Assembly (NCBI GenBank): GCA_016124895.1
Contig: WGMU01000131.1
Location: forward strand, 1 to 38,852
DNA from: a bacterium
GTDB taxonomy: Bacteria; Planctomycetota; Planctomycetia; Planctomycetales; Planctomycetaceae
Direction of reading: 5' to 3'
Length of the DNA: 38,852 nt
In this document: positions 27,844 through 37,046 of the stretch, in pieces
How positions within the stretch are numbered: position 1 is the stretch's first letter
Layout: each line of letters starts with the position of its first letter
The notes under the pieces: model-generated
Database searches by the model: none
What the model saw: the letters and a program-made list of their open reading frames with translations, nothing else
What the model was told of the DNA's origin: nothing
Made by a program: the position numbers and the translations under genes

Positions 27844-28095
27844 TTACCCCTGATGAGTCATGCGGACGTCCGGCGTTTCGCTGGCAACAGGTTCGGATTT
27901 TGTTCCATTCGCCTTCCGGATTCCGGGTTCCCGGCCGGGAACCATCTCCGGAAGCAGCTCCGAGCGAATGATTGGAATCTCGGCTGGGGCATCGATCCCG
28001 ATGCGGACCGTGCCGCCTTTGACATCAATCACTTTGATAGTGATTTCGTCGCCGATCCGAATCTGTTCAGTCTTACGTCGTGAAAGTACCAGCAT
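27844..28095 (-). CDS. csrA: carbon storage regulator CsrA
   Basis: 83 residues from the ATG at 28095. It opens with the invariant MLVLSRRKTEQIRIGDEI, followed by IKVIDVKGGTVRIGIDAP and IPIIRSELL, where the Arg matches the RNA-binding Arg44 region. CsrA dimers bind GGA motifs in mRNA leaders and change translation or stability. The C-terminus is about 22 residues longer than enterobacterial CsrA, a basic-polar tail. Its own leader holds a hairpin and a GGA-rich ribosome binding site, suggesting autoregulation. Another in-frame ATG two codons upstream is possible, but the family start favours 28095. No fliW or flagellar gene is near. Confidence 0.95.
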   Translation of the reverse strand: MLVLSRRKTEQIRIGDEITIKVIDVKGGTVRIGIDAPAEIPIIRSELLPEMVPGREPGIRKANGTKSEPVASETPDVRMTHQG

Positions 28096-28129
28096 TTCCA
28101 TTCCCTCCCTGGGCAACATTCGGGTTGCC
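28096..28129 (-). promoter_or_regulatory. csrA leader: hairpin plus GGA-rich ribosome binding site
   Basis: On the minus strand, GGCAAC-CCGAAT-GTTGCC (28129-28112) forms a 6-bp hairpin. It is followed at once by CAGGGAGGGAATGGAA and the ATG. Three GGA triplets overlap the Shine-Dalgarno, the pattern CsrA binds when it represses translation, so autoregulation is plausible. Confidence 0.45.
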
Positions 28130-28192
28130 TGACCGGTGCGTTAGGACGCGGCTCAGTGATCAACCCTTACGACCAAATCTCGATCTTTGATT

Positions 28193-28211
28193 GACTCTGA
28201 ACCTCAGAGTC
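28193..28211. promoter_or_regulatory. perfect 8-bp palindrome upstream of csrA
   Basis: GACTCTGA-ACC-TCAGAGTC lies about 100 bases before csrA, inside a gap of about 800 bases up to the SDR gene at 28905. It could be an operator or a small hairpin. The remaining gap shows open frames (such as 28418-28678, minus) with no recognisable content and nothing else I can name. Confidence 0.35.
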
Positions 28212-28904
28212 GTAGTTCGGTTACGTATCTTTCAGAAAACGCTTGAGGAAAATGAATTCCTGATGTTTCCATCGCGATGCAGGATCAGTCTCCCAGGCTT
28301 TTGCTCCACCCGGAATCCGGAAAGCAGTGAACTGAGGCGATCTGCGCAGCTTCAGTGAAATAGCTGCAAACGGGTCCATTGCCGCAACTGACTCACACGG
28401 GCAGCAGACGCACAGTTTCACGCCTGAAGAAGCCGGCGATGAACAGCCGCAACTTCGTCATTGGCTTGAAGAGCCTTTCCGTCAGCCTGGTTCATCGGCT
28501 GCCTGTAAGATGGGGCAGCCGCCGAGTGATCGCTGAATGAAGAACCCGAATCGGGGCGATCAGCTCCGCTGACGAATTGAGTGTCAGGAATTTGAGCGGA
28601 CTTTGAAGCATCGTCAATAGCGGATTCTGCTATCTCATGATTCGTCTGTTTGAGTGGAAACGCCCGACAGCCACGCAATCTGATCAGGAGCTGCTGCTTT
28701 CAGCTTCCGGCCCCGCAGTAGTTTCGCCATCCCTCTCACGCCAGATTCCGCGGCAGGTTGATGGCGGTTCAGGCCGATGCACGACACGAGGATGGCTTAC
28801 TGAATGAACTCACAGGCCAGGGACAAAAGGTGACAAAGTCACTGACATCGGAGACGATGCCCGCCCTCTTTGTAAGATGTGAAGAGTTTATTCGGAGCAG
28901 TGTT

Positions 28905-29714
28905 ATGGAACTTGGATTGAAGGGTTCTGTCGTTGTCGTCACTGGAGCCGCCAGCGGGATTGGTCAGGCGATTGCCCGGTTGTTTGCCGAGGAAGGAACC
29001 AGCGTCGCGTTGTGGGATCTCGCTCAGTCCGTCGCAGAGATCGCCGCGCAGCTTGAACAGCAGACGGACGCCAGCGTGATCGGCGTTCAAACAGACGTGA
29101 CGAACCAGGCTTCAATTGAGCAGGCTCTGTCGACAACAGAAGCTTCACTTGGGCCGGTTGAGCATCTCGCCCATGCGGCAGCGATCGGGTCGGGGAAATT
29201 CGGGTTTCCATTTACGAACCTGACCCCGGACGACTGGCCGCGAGTCCTCGACGTCAACGTAATGGGGATGACACGCGTCGCTCACGCAGTCGCGCCCGGC
29301 CTGATTGAACGGTCGCGAGGAACGATGACCTTTCTCGCGTCGGTCGCCGGTCAGATTGGCTCGCAGACCGACCCGCCGTACAGCGCGGCCAAAGCAGCAA
29401 ACATCAACTTCGCGCAGTGCCTTGCACGCGATCTGGCACCGCACTGTGTGCGAGTGAACACTGTCTGCCCCGGTATGGTGAAGACACCGCTGAACCGTTC
29501 GGTCTGGCAGGCGTGGTTTAACCAGCAGCCAGAAGCAGAGCGGCTTGATTATGAATCATGGGCAGCGGATAAGATTCGTCGCGTCGTGCCGCTCGGTACC
29601 TGGCAGCAGCCCGAGGACATTGCTGACATGGTCGTGTTTCTGGCATCGCGTCGAGCCGCTCAGGTGACCGGGCAAACGGTCAACGTGGACGGCGGCTTCG
29701 TAATGCACTGGTAA
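28905..29714 (+). CDS. short-chain dehydrogenase/reductase (classical SDR)
   Basis: 269 residues from ATG 28905 (GGAG about eight bases upstream); a longer frame to 28758 reads through unconserved sequence. The cofactor motif is TGAASGIGQAIA, the active-site Ser lies in FLASVAGQIGS, and the catalytic YxxxK is YSAAK. The NVNV-like segment DVNVMGMTRV and the C-terminal NVDGGFVMHW complete a classical SDR. An Asp closing the second strand (ALWDLA) favours NAD over NADP. The substrate is an unidentified alcohol, sugar or ketone. A small palindrome (29765-29779) follows the gene. Confidence 0.9.
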   Translation: MELGLKGSVVVVTGAASGIGQAIARLFAEEGTSVALWDLAQSVAEIAAQLEQQTDASVIGVQTDVTNQASIEQALSTTEASLGPVEHLAHAAAIGSGKFGFPFTNLTPDDWPRVLDVNVMGMTRVAHAVAPGLIERSRGTMTFLASVAGQIGSQTDPPYSAAKAANINFAQCLARDLAPHCVRVNTVCPGMVKTPLNRSVWQAWFNQQPEAERLDYESWAADKIRRVVPLGTWQQPEDIADMVVFLASRRAAQVTGQTVNVDGGFVMHW

Positions 29715-30264
29715 GTCAGCTCGTGTAGCTGTCGCAGTCGTTACAGCCGCGTTCTTCGGTGTCAACCGGAGTCTCCGGTCAACTTTCGCAGGATGCGGCG
29801 GAAGGTGTCACACCGGACCAGCCTGCCATTCATGCCGTCTAAAAATTGCCTGACAGACATCGAATCACAGACCCCTCTGTCAATGCGGCCCTAGGTTACC
29901 GGTGTGGACGACGGAGTGAATGGAATCCGCCCGCCGGCAAAGCCTGACTGAATTGCCTGACTGGCCCCTGAGGGTACGGTCCTGGCGATTGCGCAGGCTG
30001 TACCAGCGTTACCGGACGTTCGCAAATTGATTTCGGTGAGACGGGTCATATAGTCGACCGGGGCGCAGCTTGTGTTCGTAAGACTTGAGTCAATTCGGAC
30101 TGAGTTGCGGTTTTTCTGAAAATCTGGCGGCAGGCCAGGTATCTTCGACAGCGCGCGGGACTGGGCATCCTGTTGCGAGAACCATGCGGAAGAGGAGGCT
30201 TCCGACGACGGTTCTCCTGATCGTGATGCTGACGAAGACACGGCCTGAGCCAGGAGGGGGGATC
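29715..30264. other. 550-base intergenic region with a short palindrome
   Basis: ACCGGAG-T-CTCCGGT (29765-29779) sits 50 bases after the SDR stop and may end transcription, though no T-run follows. Open frames on either strand between 29890 and 30260 show no family features. The promoter of the protease gene should be here, but I could not assign it. Confidence 0.35.
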
Positions 30265-31917
30265 ATGAGTTTGGGACGGCCAACTCGACGACTGCATCTG
30301 TGGATTCTGCTGCTCGGCCTTTCAACCTGGACCTGCAATACAACAGCAGCTCCACCACTTCCGCTTGATCTCGACGACAGCCGCAGCGCGCTGTCAATCG
30401 GCGAGGAGCTGGAACGATCTGGTCACTGGCTGGACGCGATTCAGCATTACGACCAGGCCATCGATCGCTGGCCGGATAACGAGGACTTGAAATACGGCCG
30501 CCGCCGCGCCCGTGTCCACTTCCGGATCGAACGTCGTTATGCGGACGCCAGCTTCGAGAAGTCGCTGGTCGCGATGTCGCGAGCTGAGGCACTCGATCTG
30601 TTTGACGAGACGGCGGCGCGGATCCGCGCCAACTTTGTCGAACCACTGAGCTATCTGTCGATCGTCGCTCACGGGACCGAGAGCCTTTATATCGCATTGG
30701 CAAATCCGGAATTTCTTGACCAGAATCTTTCGGGGCTGCTAACCGCTGAGCAGCGTAAAGAAGGCGCTCACAACCTGCGGAAGATTCTTCGCGAACAGTA
30801 CTGGAACAAGCCGGTGCATAACTCGCAGCATGCCCGTCAGGTCGTGCTCGAAGTCACGCAGCATGCCGAGCGGACGCTCAAGCTGCCGGCTGCGGCCGTC
30901 GTCATGGAGTACGTGTTCGGTGGCTGCAACGCGCTGGACGACTACAGCGGGTTTCTCACCGCTGATCGCCTCGCCGATCTCTACAGCAATATTGACGGTG
31001 AGTTCGTCGGGCTCGGCGTCGAAATGAAAGAAGAGACCGGCAACGGAATGCTGCTGGTCAATGTGCTGCCGGACAGCCCGGCTGCGGTCGGCGGGCTTCG
31101 CAGGGGCGATCGCATTCTGGAAATTGACGGAACGGATATTCGCTCGGCGTCAATCGACGATGCCGCGAACCGGATGCGCGGTCCGTCGGGCAGCCGAGTG
31201 CGACTGGTTGTGCGGCGCGACGCAGAGCGCCGTAACTGGGACACGGTCCTCATCCGCCGGGCTGTCGTGGTGAAGAGTATTCCTGAAATGCGGATCGTCG
31301 ATCAGGATCAAGGCATCGCGTATCTGCAGCTTGCCGGTTTCCAGAAGTCGACGAGCCGCGAACTCGATGCCGCACTGGCGAGCCTGCAGGCACAGGGCAT
31401 GAAGTCGCTGATCGTTGACGTACGAGGCAATCCCGGTGGTCTGCTGACCGCCGCGGTTGAAGTGCTGGACCGTTTTGTCGAGGAAGGTGTTCTGGTTTCG
31501 ACGAAAGGCCGGACTGACGATCAGAACTGGACGTATCGGGCACATCGTGAAGGCACGTTCGATATGCCGCTTGTTCTTCTGACCGATGGCGACAGCGCCA
31601 GCGCCAGCGAAATCGTCGCCGGAGCGATTCGCGATCATCGTCGCGGGACGATCGTCGGTCGTAAGACGTTCGGTAAATGGTCAGTTCAGAGCATCTTCAA
31701 CGTCGGCAGCGATAACGGGCTGCGTCTGACGACTGCGAAGTTCTATTCGCCGAATGGTCACACCTTGAGCAAGGTTGGCGTCGAGCCGGACGTTCTGGTC
31801 GAACTGCCGAACGAGCATACGGTCGCCTACCGCAGCAACCAGTTCGGCGACAAAGAGTCAGATGCTGATCTCGATCGGGCCATCGAAATCCTGCGTCAGA
31901 AAGGCCGCGGCTTCTGA
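30265..31917 (+). CDS. S41-family C-terminal processing protease with PDZ domain
   Basis: 550 residues from ATG 30265, which has the strong Shine-Dalgarno AGGAGGGGGG. A signal peptide (about 1-29) is followed by a TPR-like helix pair (SIGEELERSGHWLDAIQHYD) and a helical region. A PDZ domain (about 240-325) contains FVGLGVEM and LRRGDRILEIDG. The S41 catalytic domain has VDVRGNPGG, Ser446 in DSASASE and Lys471 in TFGKWSVQ. This is a Ser/Lys-dyad peptidase of the CtpA/Prc kind, acting in the periplasm on C-termini of substrate proteins. The frame stays open upstream to 30085, but that part lacks conservation. A strong terminator follows. Confidence 0.93.
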   Translation: MSLGRPTRRLHLWILLLGLSTWTCNTTAAPPLPLDLDDSRSALSIGEELERSGHWLDAIQHYDQAIDRWPDNEDLKYGRRRARVHFRIERRYADASFEKSLVAMSRAEALDLFDETAARIRANFVEPLSYLSIVAHGTESLYIALANPEFLDQNLSGLLTAEQRKEGAHNLRKILREQYWNKPVHNSQHARQVVLEVTQHAERTLKLPAAAVVMEYVFGGCNALDDYSGFLTADRLADLYSNIDGEFVGLGVEMKEETGNGMLLVNVLPDSPAAVGGLRRGDRILEIDGTDIRSASIDDAANRMRGPSGSRVRLVVRRDAERRNWDTVLIRRAVVVKSIPEMRIVDQDQGIAYLQLAGFQKSTSRELDAALASLQAQGMKSLIVDVRGNPGGLLTAAVEVLDRFVEEGVLVSTKGRTDDQNWTYRAHREGTFDMPLVLLTDGDSASASEIVAGAIRDHRRGTIVGRKTFGKWSVQSIFNVGSDNGLRLTTAKFYSPNGHTLSKVGVEPDVLVELPNEHTVAYRSNQFGDKESDADLDRAIEILRQKGRGF

Positions 31918-31956
31918 GCGTCGACTCTGCTGATCTGACAATTCGCCGGAAACCAC

Positions 31957-31996
31957 ACCGCCCCTCGGAGCCGGATCGCTTCGAGGGGCGGTTTTT
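31957..31996 (+). terminator. rho-independent terminator after the S41 protease
   Basis: A perfect 11-bp stem (ACCGCCCCTCG / CGAGGGGCGGT) with a 14-base loop runs straight into TTTT (to 31996). It starts 39 bases after the stop codon and is a textbook intrinsic terminator on the + strand. Confidence 0.85.
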
Positions 31997-32117
31997 GCTC
32001 TGCAGCGTTGAAATCGCAGGCAGCAAAACAGTCGCCGAATGCCTGTCCCTGCGGATCGCCAGTGAACGACCGGCTTACAAATACCGCCACAGTGGACGTT
32101 GATTGCTTCTGAGGCAG

Positions 32118-33011
32118 CTATTCCGCGATGGCGTGTGGCAGACCGTCGACGATCGTTGGATACCGTAGTGCAACGTTGAGCTGTTCACGCAGACGGAGGT
32201 TCGTGCAGCGTTTGCCCAGACCGCGAGTATGGCGGGCGGGAGCGTTCGCGTCGAAACGGACTTCGTCAACGCCGAGCAACCGGGCCAGCGTTTCGTAATA
32301 GGTTCGCCGCTGAATCGGCAGGTCGTCGCTGACAAGAAACAATGCAGGCGAAACTGGCGACGCTGTCCGTAAGATGCTTGCTGTCTTCGGGACGCGGGCC
32401 GCGGCGAGCACGATCTCGGCGGCATCGTCGACGTGGATCAGGTTCAGCCAGGCATCCGGATTACCTGGCAGTGGCTGCTTCTGACGGATGGCTTCGACGC
32501 GGGTCAGGAGTCGCTGTGGCCCGTAGATGCCGGCCAGGCGGAGGATCGTCGCGGCTGAAAGCTCGCCGCTGACTGTCCGTTCGCAAACCAGTCGCTCGGC
32601 TTCAAGGCAGATCTGACCACTTTCGTGCTGAGGTTCGCAGGGGGAATCTTCATCGACCAGTTCGCCATTTTCCTGACCGTACACGCTGGTACTGGAAATG
32701 TGGAGAAACCGGTCGCAACGGCTGGCCATCTGGTCGAGGACGTTACGGAAACCGTCAACGTAAACCTCGCGCTTCGATGCCGTGGCACTTCGGTCGAAGC
32801 CGACTGCGTGCAGCACGGTGTCGCACTCAGGTAGCGCGACGAGCGATTCAGGCTGCGTAACGTCGCCGATCAACGGTTCGATGCCGAGTTCCCGCAGCGT
32901 GGCGGCGTGCTCCTCTGAGCGAGTCACCGCCAGGACTGTATCGCCGCCGTCGAGCCAGCGTTTCGCAACGCGGCGTCCGAGATACCCGCAGCCAACGATC
33001 AGTCGTCGCAT
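32118..33011 (-). CDS. NAD-dependent epimerase/dehydratase-like (atypical SDR, YeeZ-like)
   Basis: 297 residues. The Rossmann motif is at the very start, LIVGCGYLGRRVAKRW (GxGxxG). Later come LHAVGFDRS and ISSTSVYGQENG, and the C-terminal part matches extended/atypical SDRs of the YeeZ type. A canonical YxxxK is not obvious after SVYG, so catalysis is uncertain; it may bind NAD(P) and a nucleotide sugar or serve another role. It converges on the S41 protease gene, with the terminator between them. The ABC ATPase gene lies 114 bases upstream on the same strand. Confidence 0.85.
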   Translation of the reverse strand: MRRLIVGCGYLGRRVAKRWLDGGDTVLAVTRSEEHAATLRELGIEPLIGDVTQPESLVALPECDTVLHAVGFDRSATASKREVYVDGFRNVLDQMASRCDRFLHISSTSVYGQENGELVDEDSPCEPQHESGQICLEAERLVCERTVSGELSAATILRLAGIYGPQRLLTRVEAIRQKQPLPGNPDAWLNLIHVDDAAEIVLAAARVPKTASILRTASPVSPALFLVSDDLPIQRRTYYETLARLLGVDEVRFDANAPARHTRGLGKRCTNLRLREQLNVALRYPTIVDGLPHAIAE

Positions 33012-33125
33012 GAAAATCCTGTCTGTTTCCGATTGGGCATAAATGGCCGGTGCGAGTTGCTCGGAAAGTCGCTGATCGCACCGAGATCGGAACGTTTCGA
33101 TCGCAGAGCGATCAACGACTCTGAC

Positions 33126-34124
33126 TCATTCGTGTCGATGGCTGGCGAACAGTTCGGCGATGACTTCTTCAAGCGGTCGTTCCTGCACGCTGACATCTTC
33201 GATCTGATACCGCGAGAGCACCTCCGTCAGGATTTCGGGAATGCGCGTCCGGTCGACTTCGAGCTTCGCTCGCGGCGAGTGAATGTCAAACACACGCCCA
33301 AACTGGTCGAGTCCGCCGGGGATCTCTGTACCGGCAAACTGCAGCTCAATGATTTTGTTCTGGCTGAAGCGGTCGACGATTTCCTCCAGCGGGCCGTCGT
33401 GCTTCAGTTCGCCTTCGTTAATGATCAGCGCCCGTTTGCAGAGGGCCTCGACATCTTTCATGTAGTGGCTGGTCAGGATGACCGTGATGCCCTGCTCGCG
33501 CTGATAATGCTTCAGGAACTCCTGCACTTTGCGCTGCGATACGACGTCGAGCCCGATCGTCGGCTCGTCGAGCAACAGGACGTCCGGACGGTGCAGCAGC
33601 GCGGCGATCAGCTCCATGCGCATCCGCTCACCCAGCGACAGTTCCCGGACCGGCTGACCGACCAGCTTTTTGACTTCCAGCAGCGACGTCAGTTCGTCAA
33701 GCCGCGTCTCGAAGTCGGCCGCGTCGATTCGGTAAATCTCTTTGTGCAGCACGAACGATTCCTGCGCCGGCAGGTCCCACCACAACTGGTTCTTCTGGCC
33801 CATCACCAGCGAAAACCGTCGGCGGTACGCATTCTCGCGCTGCCACGGAACGTAACCCAGCACCGTCGCTTCACCCGACGTGGGGTAAATCAGACCGGAC
33901 AGCAGCTTCAGCGTCGTCGTCTTGCCGGCACCGTTCGGCCCCAGAAACGCAACCATTTCGCCCTGTTGAATCTGGAAGCTGACCGAGCGGACGGCATCGA
34001 CCGGTTCATACTGGCGGTTGAACAGTCCCTTGATCGACGCCAGCAGCCCTTCGCGTTTGCGGTAAACGCGATACTGTTTGCAGAGGCTGCGCGCCTCAAT
34101 GGCGACAGGACGTTCGTCAGGCAT
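33126..34124 (-). CDS. ABC transporter ATP-binding protein (ABC-2 exporter type)
   Basis: 332 residues. Walker A is [13 protein letters not shown] (61-73), the signature [11 protein letters not shown], Walker [13 protein letters not shown], and the switch His is in [11 protein letters not shown]. The long N-terminus with the insertion [15 protein letters not shown] before strand 1 is typical of ATPases that work with ABC-2 permeases of the YadH/DUF990 sort (two paired permeases). About 90 residues follow the core as a C-terminal regulatory domain. No permease gene flanks it in this window; the neighbours are two SDR-type enzymes, so its membrane partner is encoded elsewhere. Confidence 0.92.
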   Translation of the reverse strand: MPDERPVAIEARSLCKQYRVYRKREGLLASIKGLFNRQYEPVDAVRSVSFQIQQGEMVAFLGPNGAGKTTTLKLLSGLIYPTSGEATVLGYVPWQRENAYRRRFSLVMGQKNQLWWDLPAQESFVLHKEIYRIDAADFETRLDELTSLLEVKKLVGQPVRELSLGERMRMELIAALLHRPDVLLLDEPTIGLDVVSQRKVQEFLKHYQREQGITVILTSHYMKDVEALCKRALIINEGELKHDGPLEEIVDRFSQNKIIELQFAGTEIPGGLDQFGRVFDIHSPRAKLEVDRTRIPEILTEVLSRYQIEDVSVQERPLEEVIAELFASHRHE

Positions 34125-34141
34125 GGAACCGTTCTGTGGTG

Positions 34142-34972
34142 TCAGATCGTCATCGCAGTGAAGCCGCCGTCAACGACGATGTTTTCGCCGGTCAGAAAAC
34201 TGCCGGCGTTCGACGATGCCATCAGCAGAATTGCCCCGGCCAGTTCGCTCGGCACACCGAACGGGCTCCTCGGATCGTCTCCCTGGACGCGACTCGTCGG
34301 CGTGTGGCGGCGGATGCTTTCGACGCGATCAGGAGTCAGCACCTTACGGTTCTGCTCAGCCGGAAAGAAACCAGGCGACAGTGCATTCACGCGGATGCCA
34401 TACTGAGCGAACTCGCGAGCGAGGTTCTGCGTGAGGTTGATGACGGCAGCTTTCGTCGCCGAGTAAGTGAAGACGCGAGACAGCGCCGTGATCCCGCTCA
34501 GTGACGCGATATTGATAATCGAACCTTTCGTGCCGCGTTCGACCATGTCCTTGCCGAACACCTGACAGGCCAGCCGCACACCGCGCAGGTTGATGTTGAC
34601 GATGCGCTCCCACTCTTCATCGTCGATCTCGAAAAACGGTGTGGCCGAGTTCACGCCAGCGCCGTTGATCAGCACGTTGCACTCGCGGCCTTGCTCCTTG
34701 AGATGAGCAACGATCGCTTCAAGATCCGCGCGACTGGTGCTGTCCGCCTTGAAGAACTCGGCCGAACCCGGCCCGGCGTTGATTCGATCGACAACCGTAT
34801 TGCCCGTCGCTTCGTCTGTCTTCAGCGTGCGTCCCACGACCAGCACATGAGCGCCGGCCCCGCCCAGAGCCTCGCAGAACGCCCCGCCCAGCACACCCGT
34901 GCCACCAATAACGACGGCCGTCTGGCCATCAAGCCCGAACATCGACTGCAGGTATTCGGCTGAAGTTGTCAT
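34142..34972 (-). CDS. SDR family oxidoreductase, D-mannonate oxidoreductase-like
   Basis: 276 residues from ATG 34972. The cofactor motif is [16 protein letters not shown] (TG replaced by GG), with Ser in IASLSGITA and YxxxK as YSATK, and the C-terminal [13 protein letters not shown]. The G-T-G-V-L-G-G variant and overall layout recall the YjmF-type enzymes that reduce fructuronate to mannonate. The fit is by eye and other sugar acids are possible. The open frame continues upstream, but that part runs into the hairpin element at 35024-35111, so the shorter start is chosen. It may share a transcript with the downstream ABC ATPase (17-base gap). Confidence 0.88.
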   Translation of the reverse strand: MTTSAEYLQSMFGLDGQTAVVIGGTGVLGGAFCEALGGAGAHVLVVGRTLKTDEATGNTVVDRINAGPGSAEFFKADSTSRADLEAIVAHLKEQGRECNVLINGAGVNSATPFFEIDDEEWERIVNINLRGVRLACQVFGKDMVERGTKGSIINIASLSGITALSRVFTYSATKAAVINLTQNLAREFAQYGIRVNALSPGFFPAEQNRKVLTPDRVESIRRHTPTSRVQGDDPRSPFGVPSELAGAILLMASSNAGSFLTGENIVVDGGFTAMTI

Positions 34973-35023
34973 CTCGTGATGCTTTCTCTCTGACTGATTC
35001 GTTCTGGAACGCGCATTCGCATT

Positions 35024-35111
35024 GTAGGGTGCGTGCAACGCACCAGAGTTCTGCTGGCCTTCCAACGCAGAGCATTGGAACGAGGGAACTGGTGCGTTGC
35101 ACGCACCCTAC
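35024..35111. repeat. second REP-like hairpin with GTAGGGTGCGT ends
   Basis: Perfect 23-base arms (35024-35046 and 35089-35111) start GTAGGGTGCGTGCAACGCAC. They enclose a 42-base loop that itself holds a small stem TTCCAA/TTGGAA (35060-35065, 35075-35080). Its arms share both the ends and the CAACGCACCA core with the element at 23046-23124, but lack the AGCGGAGCG segment present there. It lies between mqnD and the downstream SDR gene, both on the minus strand. Confidence 0.85.
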
Positions 35112-35127
35112 GCGCTACGCTTGCTGA

Positions 35128-35976
35128 CTACCCGATAAACTCGACGTCAACCGGATTTGGAATGATTCCGGCGACGTAGCCGCGTTGCAGCAGCAGGCGG
35201 ACAGCCTGACGGCCTTTCTCGCCGAAATCGAGCGTCCAGTCGTTGACGTACATCCCGACAAACTCGTCCGCTTTCGCCCGGTCGAGATCGCGGCCGTACT
35301 GCAGAGCGTGCGTCAGGGCGTCTTCGCGGTGATCGAGCCCGTACTGAATGCTCTGCTTCAGGATGGCGGTCACTTCTTCCATGACCTCGCGGCCCAGGTC
35401 CTTGCGGATCGCGTTGGCTCCCAGCGGCAGCGGCAGTCCGTCAGTTTCCTCGTACCACCACTTGCCCAGATCGACGATCAGACTCAGCCCCTGATTCTGA
35501 TACGTGAGCTGCCCCTCGTGGATGATCAGCCCGGCGTCGGCCTCGCCCGCGGCGACGACGTTCAGAATCTGATCGAAGTCGTGAACCTCGTGCGTGAACG
35601 TGTCGCCCAGCAGCAGCTTGAGAGCGAGGAACGCTGAGGTCAGCTCGCCGGGAACAGCGATCTTCTTGCCCTTCAGGTCCTCGATCGAGCACGGTTTGCG
35701 GGCGACAACCATCGGCCCGTAGTTATCGCCCATGCTGGCGCCGCACGAGCAGATGGCGTACTTATCCGTCATGTACGCGTAACCGTGCAGGCTGACGGCC
35801 GTCAGTTCCAGTTCGCCCTTCAGGGCTCGCCGGTTCAGAGTTTCGATGTCCTGCAGCGTGTGCGTGAATTCGTATCGGCCGGTGCCGATCTTGTCGTTGG
35901 CCAGCGCGTGAAACATGAACGCGTCATCAGGATCCGGGCTGTGGCCAATGTTGATCAGAATCTTCTCGGAGGACAT
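35128..35976 (-). CDS. mqnD: 1,4-dihydroxy-6-naphthoate synthase MqnD
   Basis: 282 residues, normal for MqnD. The N-terminal family motif GHSPDPDDAFMFHAL, the mid segment TAVSLHGYAY, VPGELTSAFLALKLLLG and the His in GLIIHEGQLTY (catalytic base region) are all present. The enzyme converts cyclic dehypoxanthine futalosine to 1,4-dihydroxy-6-naphthoate in the futalosine route of menaquinone synthesis, and folds like a periplasmic binding protein. No other mqn gene is in the window, which is common for this dispersed pathway. A large hairpin element starts just after the stop codon. Confidence 0.95.
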   Translation of the reverse strand: MSSEKILINIGHSPDPDDAFMFHALANDKIGTGRYEFTHTLQDIETLNRRALKGELELTAVSLHGYAYMTDKYAICSCGASMGDNYGPMVVARKPCSIEDLKGKKIAVPGELTSAFLALKLLLGDTFTHEVHDFDQILNVVAAGEADAGLIIHEGQLTYQNQGLSLIVDLGKWWYEETDGLPLPLGANAIRKDLGREVMEEVTAILKQSIQYGLDHREDALTHALQYGRDLDRAKADEFVGMYVNDWTLDFGEKGRQAVRLLLQRGYVAGIIPNPVDVEFIG

Positions 35977-36407
35977 CTCTGCGGCGTCTTTCGTGTGGGT
36001 TGAGTCAAAGGAAACAGGCAGTTTAGTGCGGCCCGAACGTCAGACAACCGACCTGTCAAACGCCGCCCGCCACCCGTCAGCAGGCCCGCACAGCACTGAC
36101 CGCACACCGCCACGCCGGATTAACGCAGGATGGCGGAACCGCACGTCAGAGGTGCCAGCCACAGAGAAACACGGATTCACACAGATGAGCTGAGAGCCTG
36201 TGGCCAGCCGGGAAATCATGGACCAGGAAAGTGTTCCACAAAGACAGGCAGTGCACTGGCGCTGAAGCGAGGCAACTCCGATGCCGGTCCCAGCCAGCAG
36301 TACGGCAATTAACTTGATCTCTCGGGACAGCGGTAGATACTGGCCGGCCTCAGGCCCTGCATAAAAGACAGGGATGTCATTAAGAATCCTGTTGAGTGAT
36401 CATGATC
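35977..36407. other. 430-base gap with a dispersed-repeat fragment
   Basis: At 36155-36190 the sequence CCACAGAGAAACACGGATTC, continuing into ACACAGATGA, is a copy of the repeat whose reverse-oriented relative is at 2858-2885. Nothing else is recognisable. The promoters of mqnD and the immunity gene should be here. Confidence 0.45.
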
Positions 36408-36818
36408 ATGGCAGTTGGCATCCGCGTCGGTGGCATAATTGACGAACTCGGAGCCCCCAGCTTTCTCCATTCATTCTTCTCGACGATTAGCCACCGTCTC
36501 GAACCGTCCGGCTGGGGCACGCGGTTTCCAATCCTCATGAATCACGTCTACCAAGGACAACTCACAGGAGCCGATGCTGGTGCAGCCGTCGTCGAACTCA
36601 GACAGGCGCGCGACGAACTTCGCAACTTTACGCCCAGCCAGGTTGTCTGGGACATCGAAAACCTTTCGGCACGTCCACCGTGGGGCGACAACATTGCTGA
36701 CACGATCACAGACTTGTCAAATTACTTCATTACCAGCACTGGTCGAGATCTGATCGATACCCTTCTCGAAGCTCTCGAAGAGGCAGAGAAAACAGGTCAA
36801 AACGCAGTCATCGAGTAG
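36408..36818 (+). CDS. Imm70-like immunity protein
   Basis: 136 residues from ATG 36408; two further in-frame starts (GTG 36396, ATG 36402) precede it. The sequence MAVGIRVGGIIDELGAPSFL, then HSFFSTISHRLEPSGWGTRF, MNHVYQGQL, VVWDIENLSARPPWGDNI and TDLSNYFITSTGRDL match what I know of the Imm70 family of polymorphic-toxin immunity proteins. Such proteins protect a cell from a cognate toxin delivered by neighbours. No toxin gene lies beside it here: upstream is mqnD on the other strand, downstream a tiny gene and an SGNH-like gene. It may be an orphan immunity gene, or have a non-immunity role. Assignment rests on recall, not a search. Confidence 0.78.
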   Translation: MAVGIRVGGIIDELGAPSFLHSFFSTISHRLEPSGWGTRFPILMNHVYQGQLTGADAGAAVVELRQARDELRNFTPSQVVWDIENLSARPPWGDNIADTITDLSNYFITSTGRDLIDTLLEALEEAEKTGQNAVIE

Positions 36819-37046
36819 TCGCCCATCGATGTGCGGCTGCCGAGTTGCAGTATCCATGCCGCAAACGCCGGATCGCACAGCGACAGGATGCTTGACTATC
36901 TGTGTCGCATGAGGCTTGGACTCATTGAGCCAGATCGACCTTGCAGACAAAGCATCCTGTGCCTGCGACACCCAACCGCTCCGCGGTCAGGCCACCCCGC
37001 GGATTAAAGTGGTGAACCTGATTCTCATACTTTGGACTCAATTGAA

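Noticed and set aside
28418-28678. 86-codon minus-strand frame upstream of csrA
   Set aside because: Polar peptide with no motif or clear ribosome site; kept as non-coding for lack of support.
29891-30241. 116-codon minus-strand frame before the S41 protease
   Set aside because: Ser/Thr-rich low-complexity peptide overlapping the protease leader; no domain visible.
30085-30264. Longer N-terminus for the S41 protease
   Set aside because: The extension has no conserved content, and the strong Shine-Dalgarno with a signal peptide marks ATG 30265 as the start.
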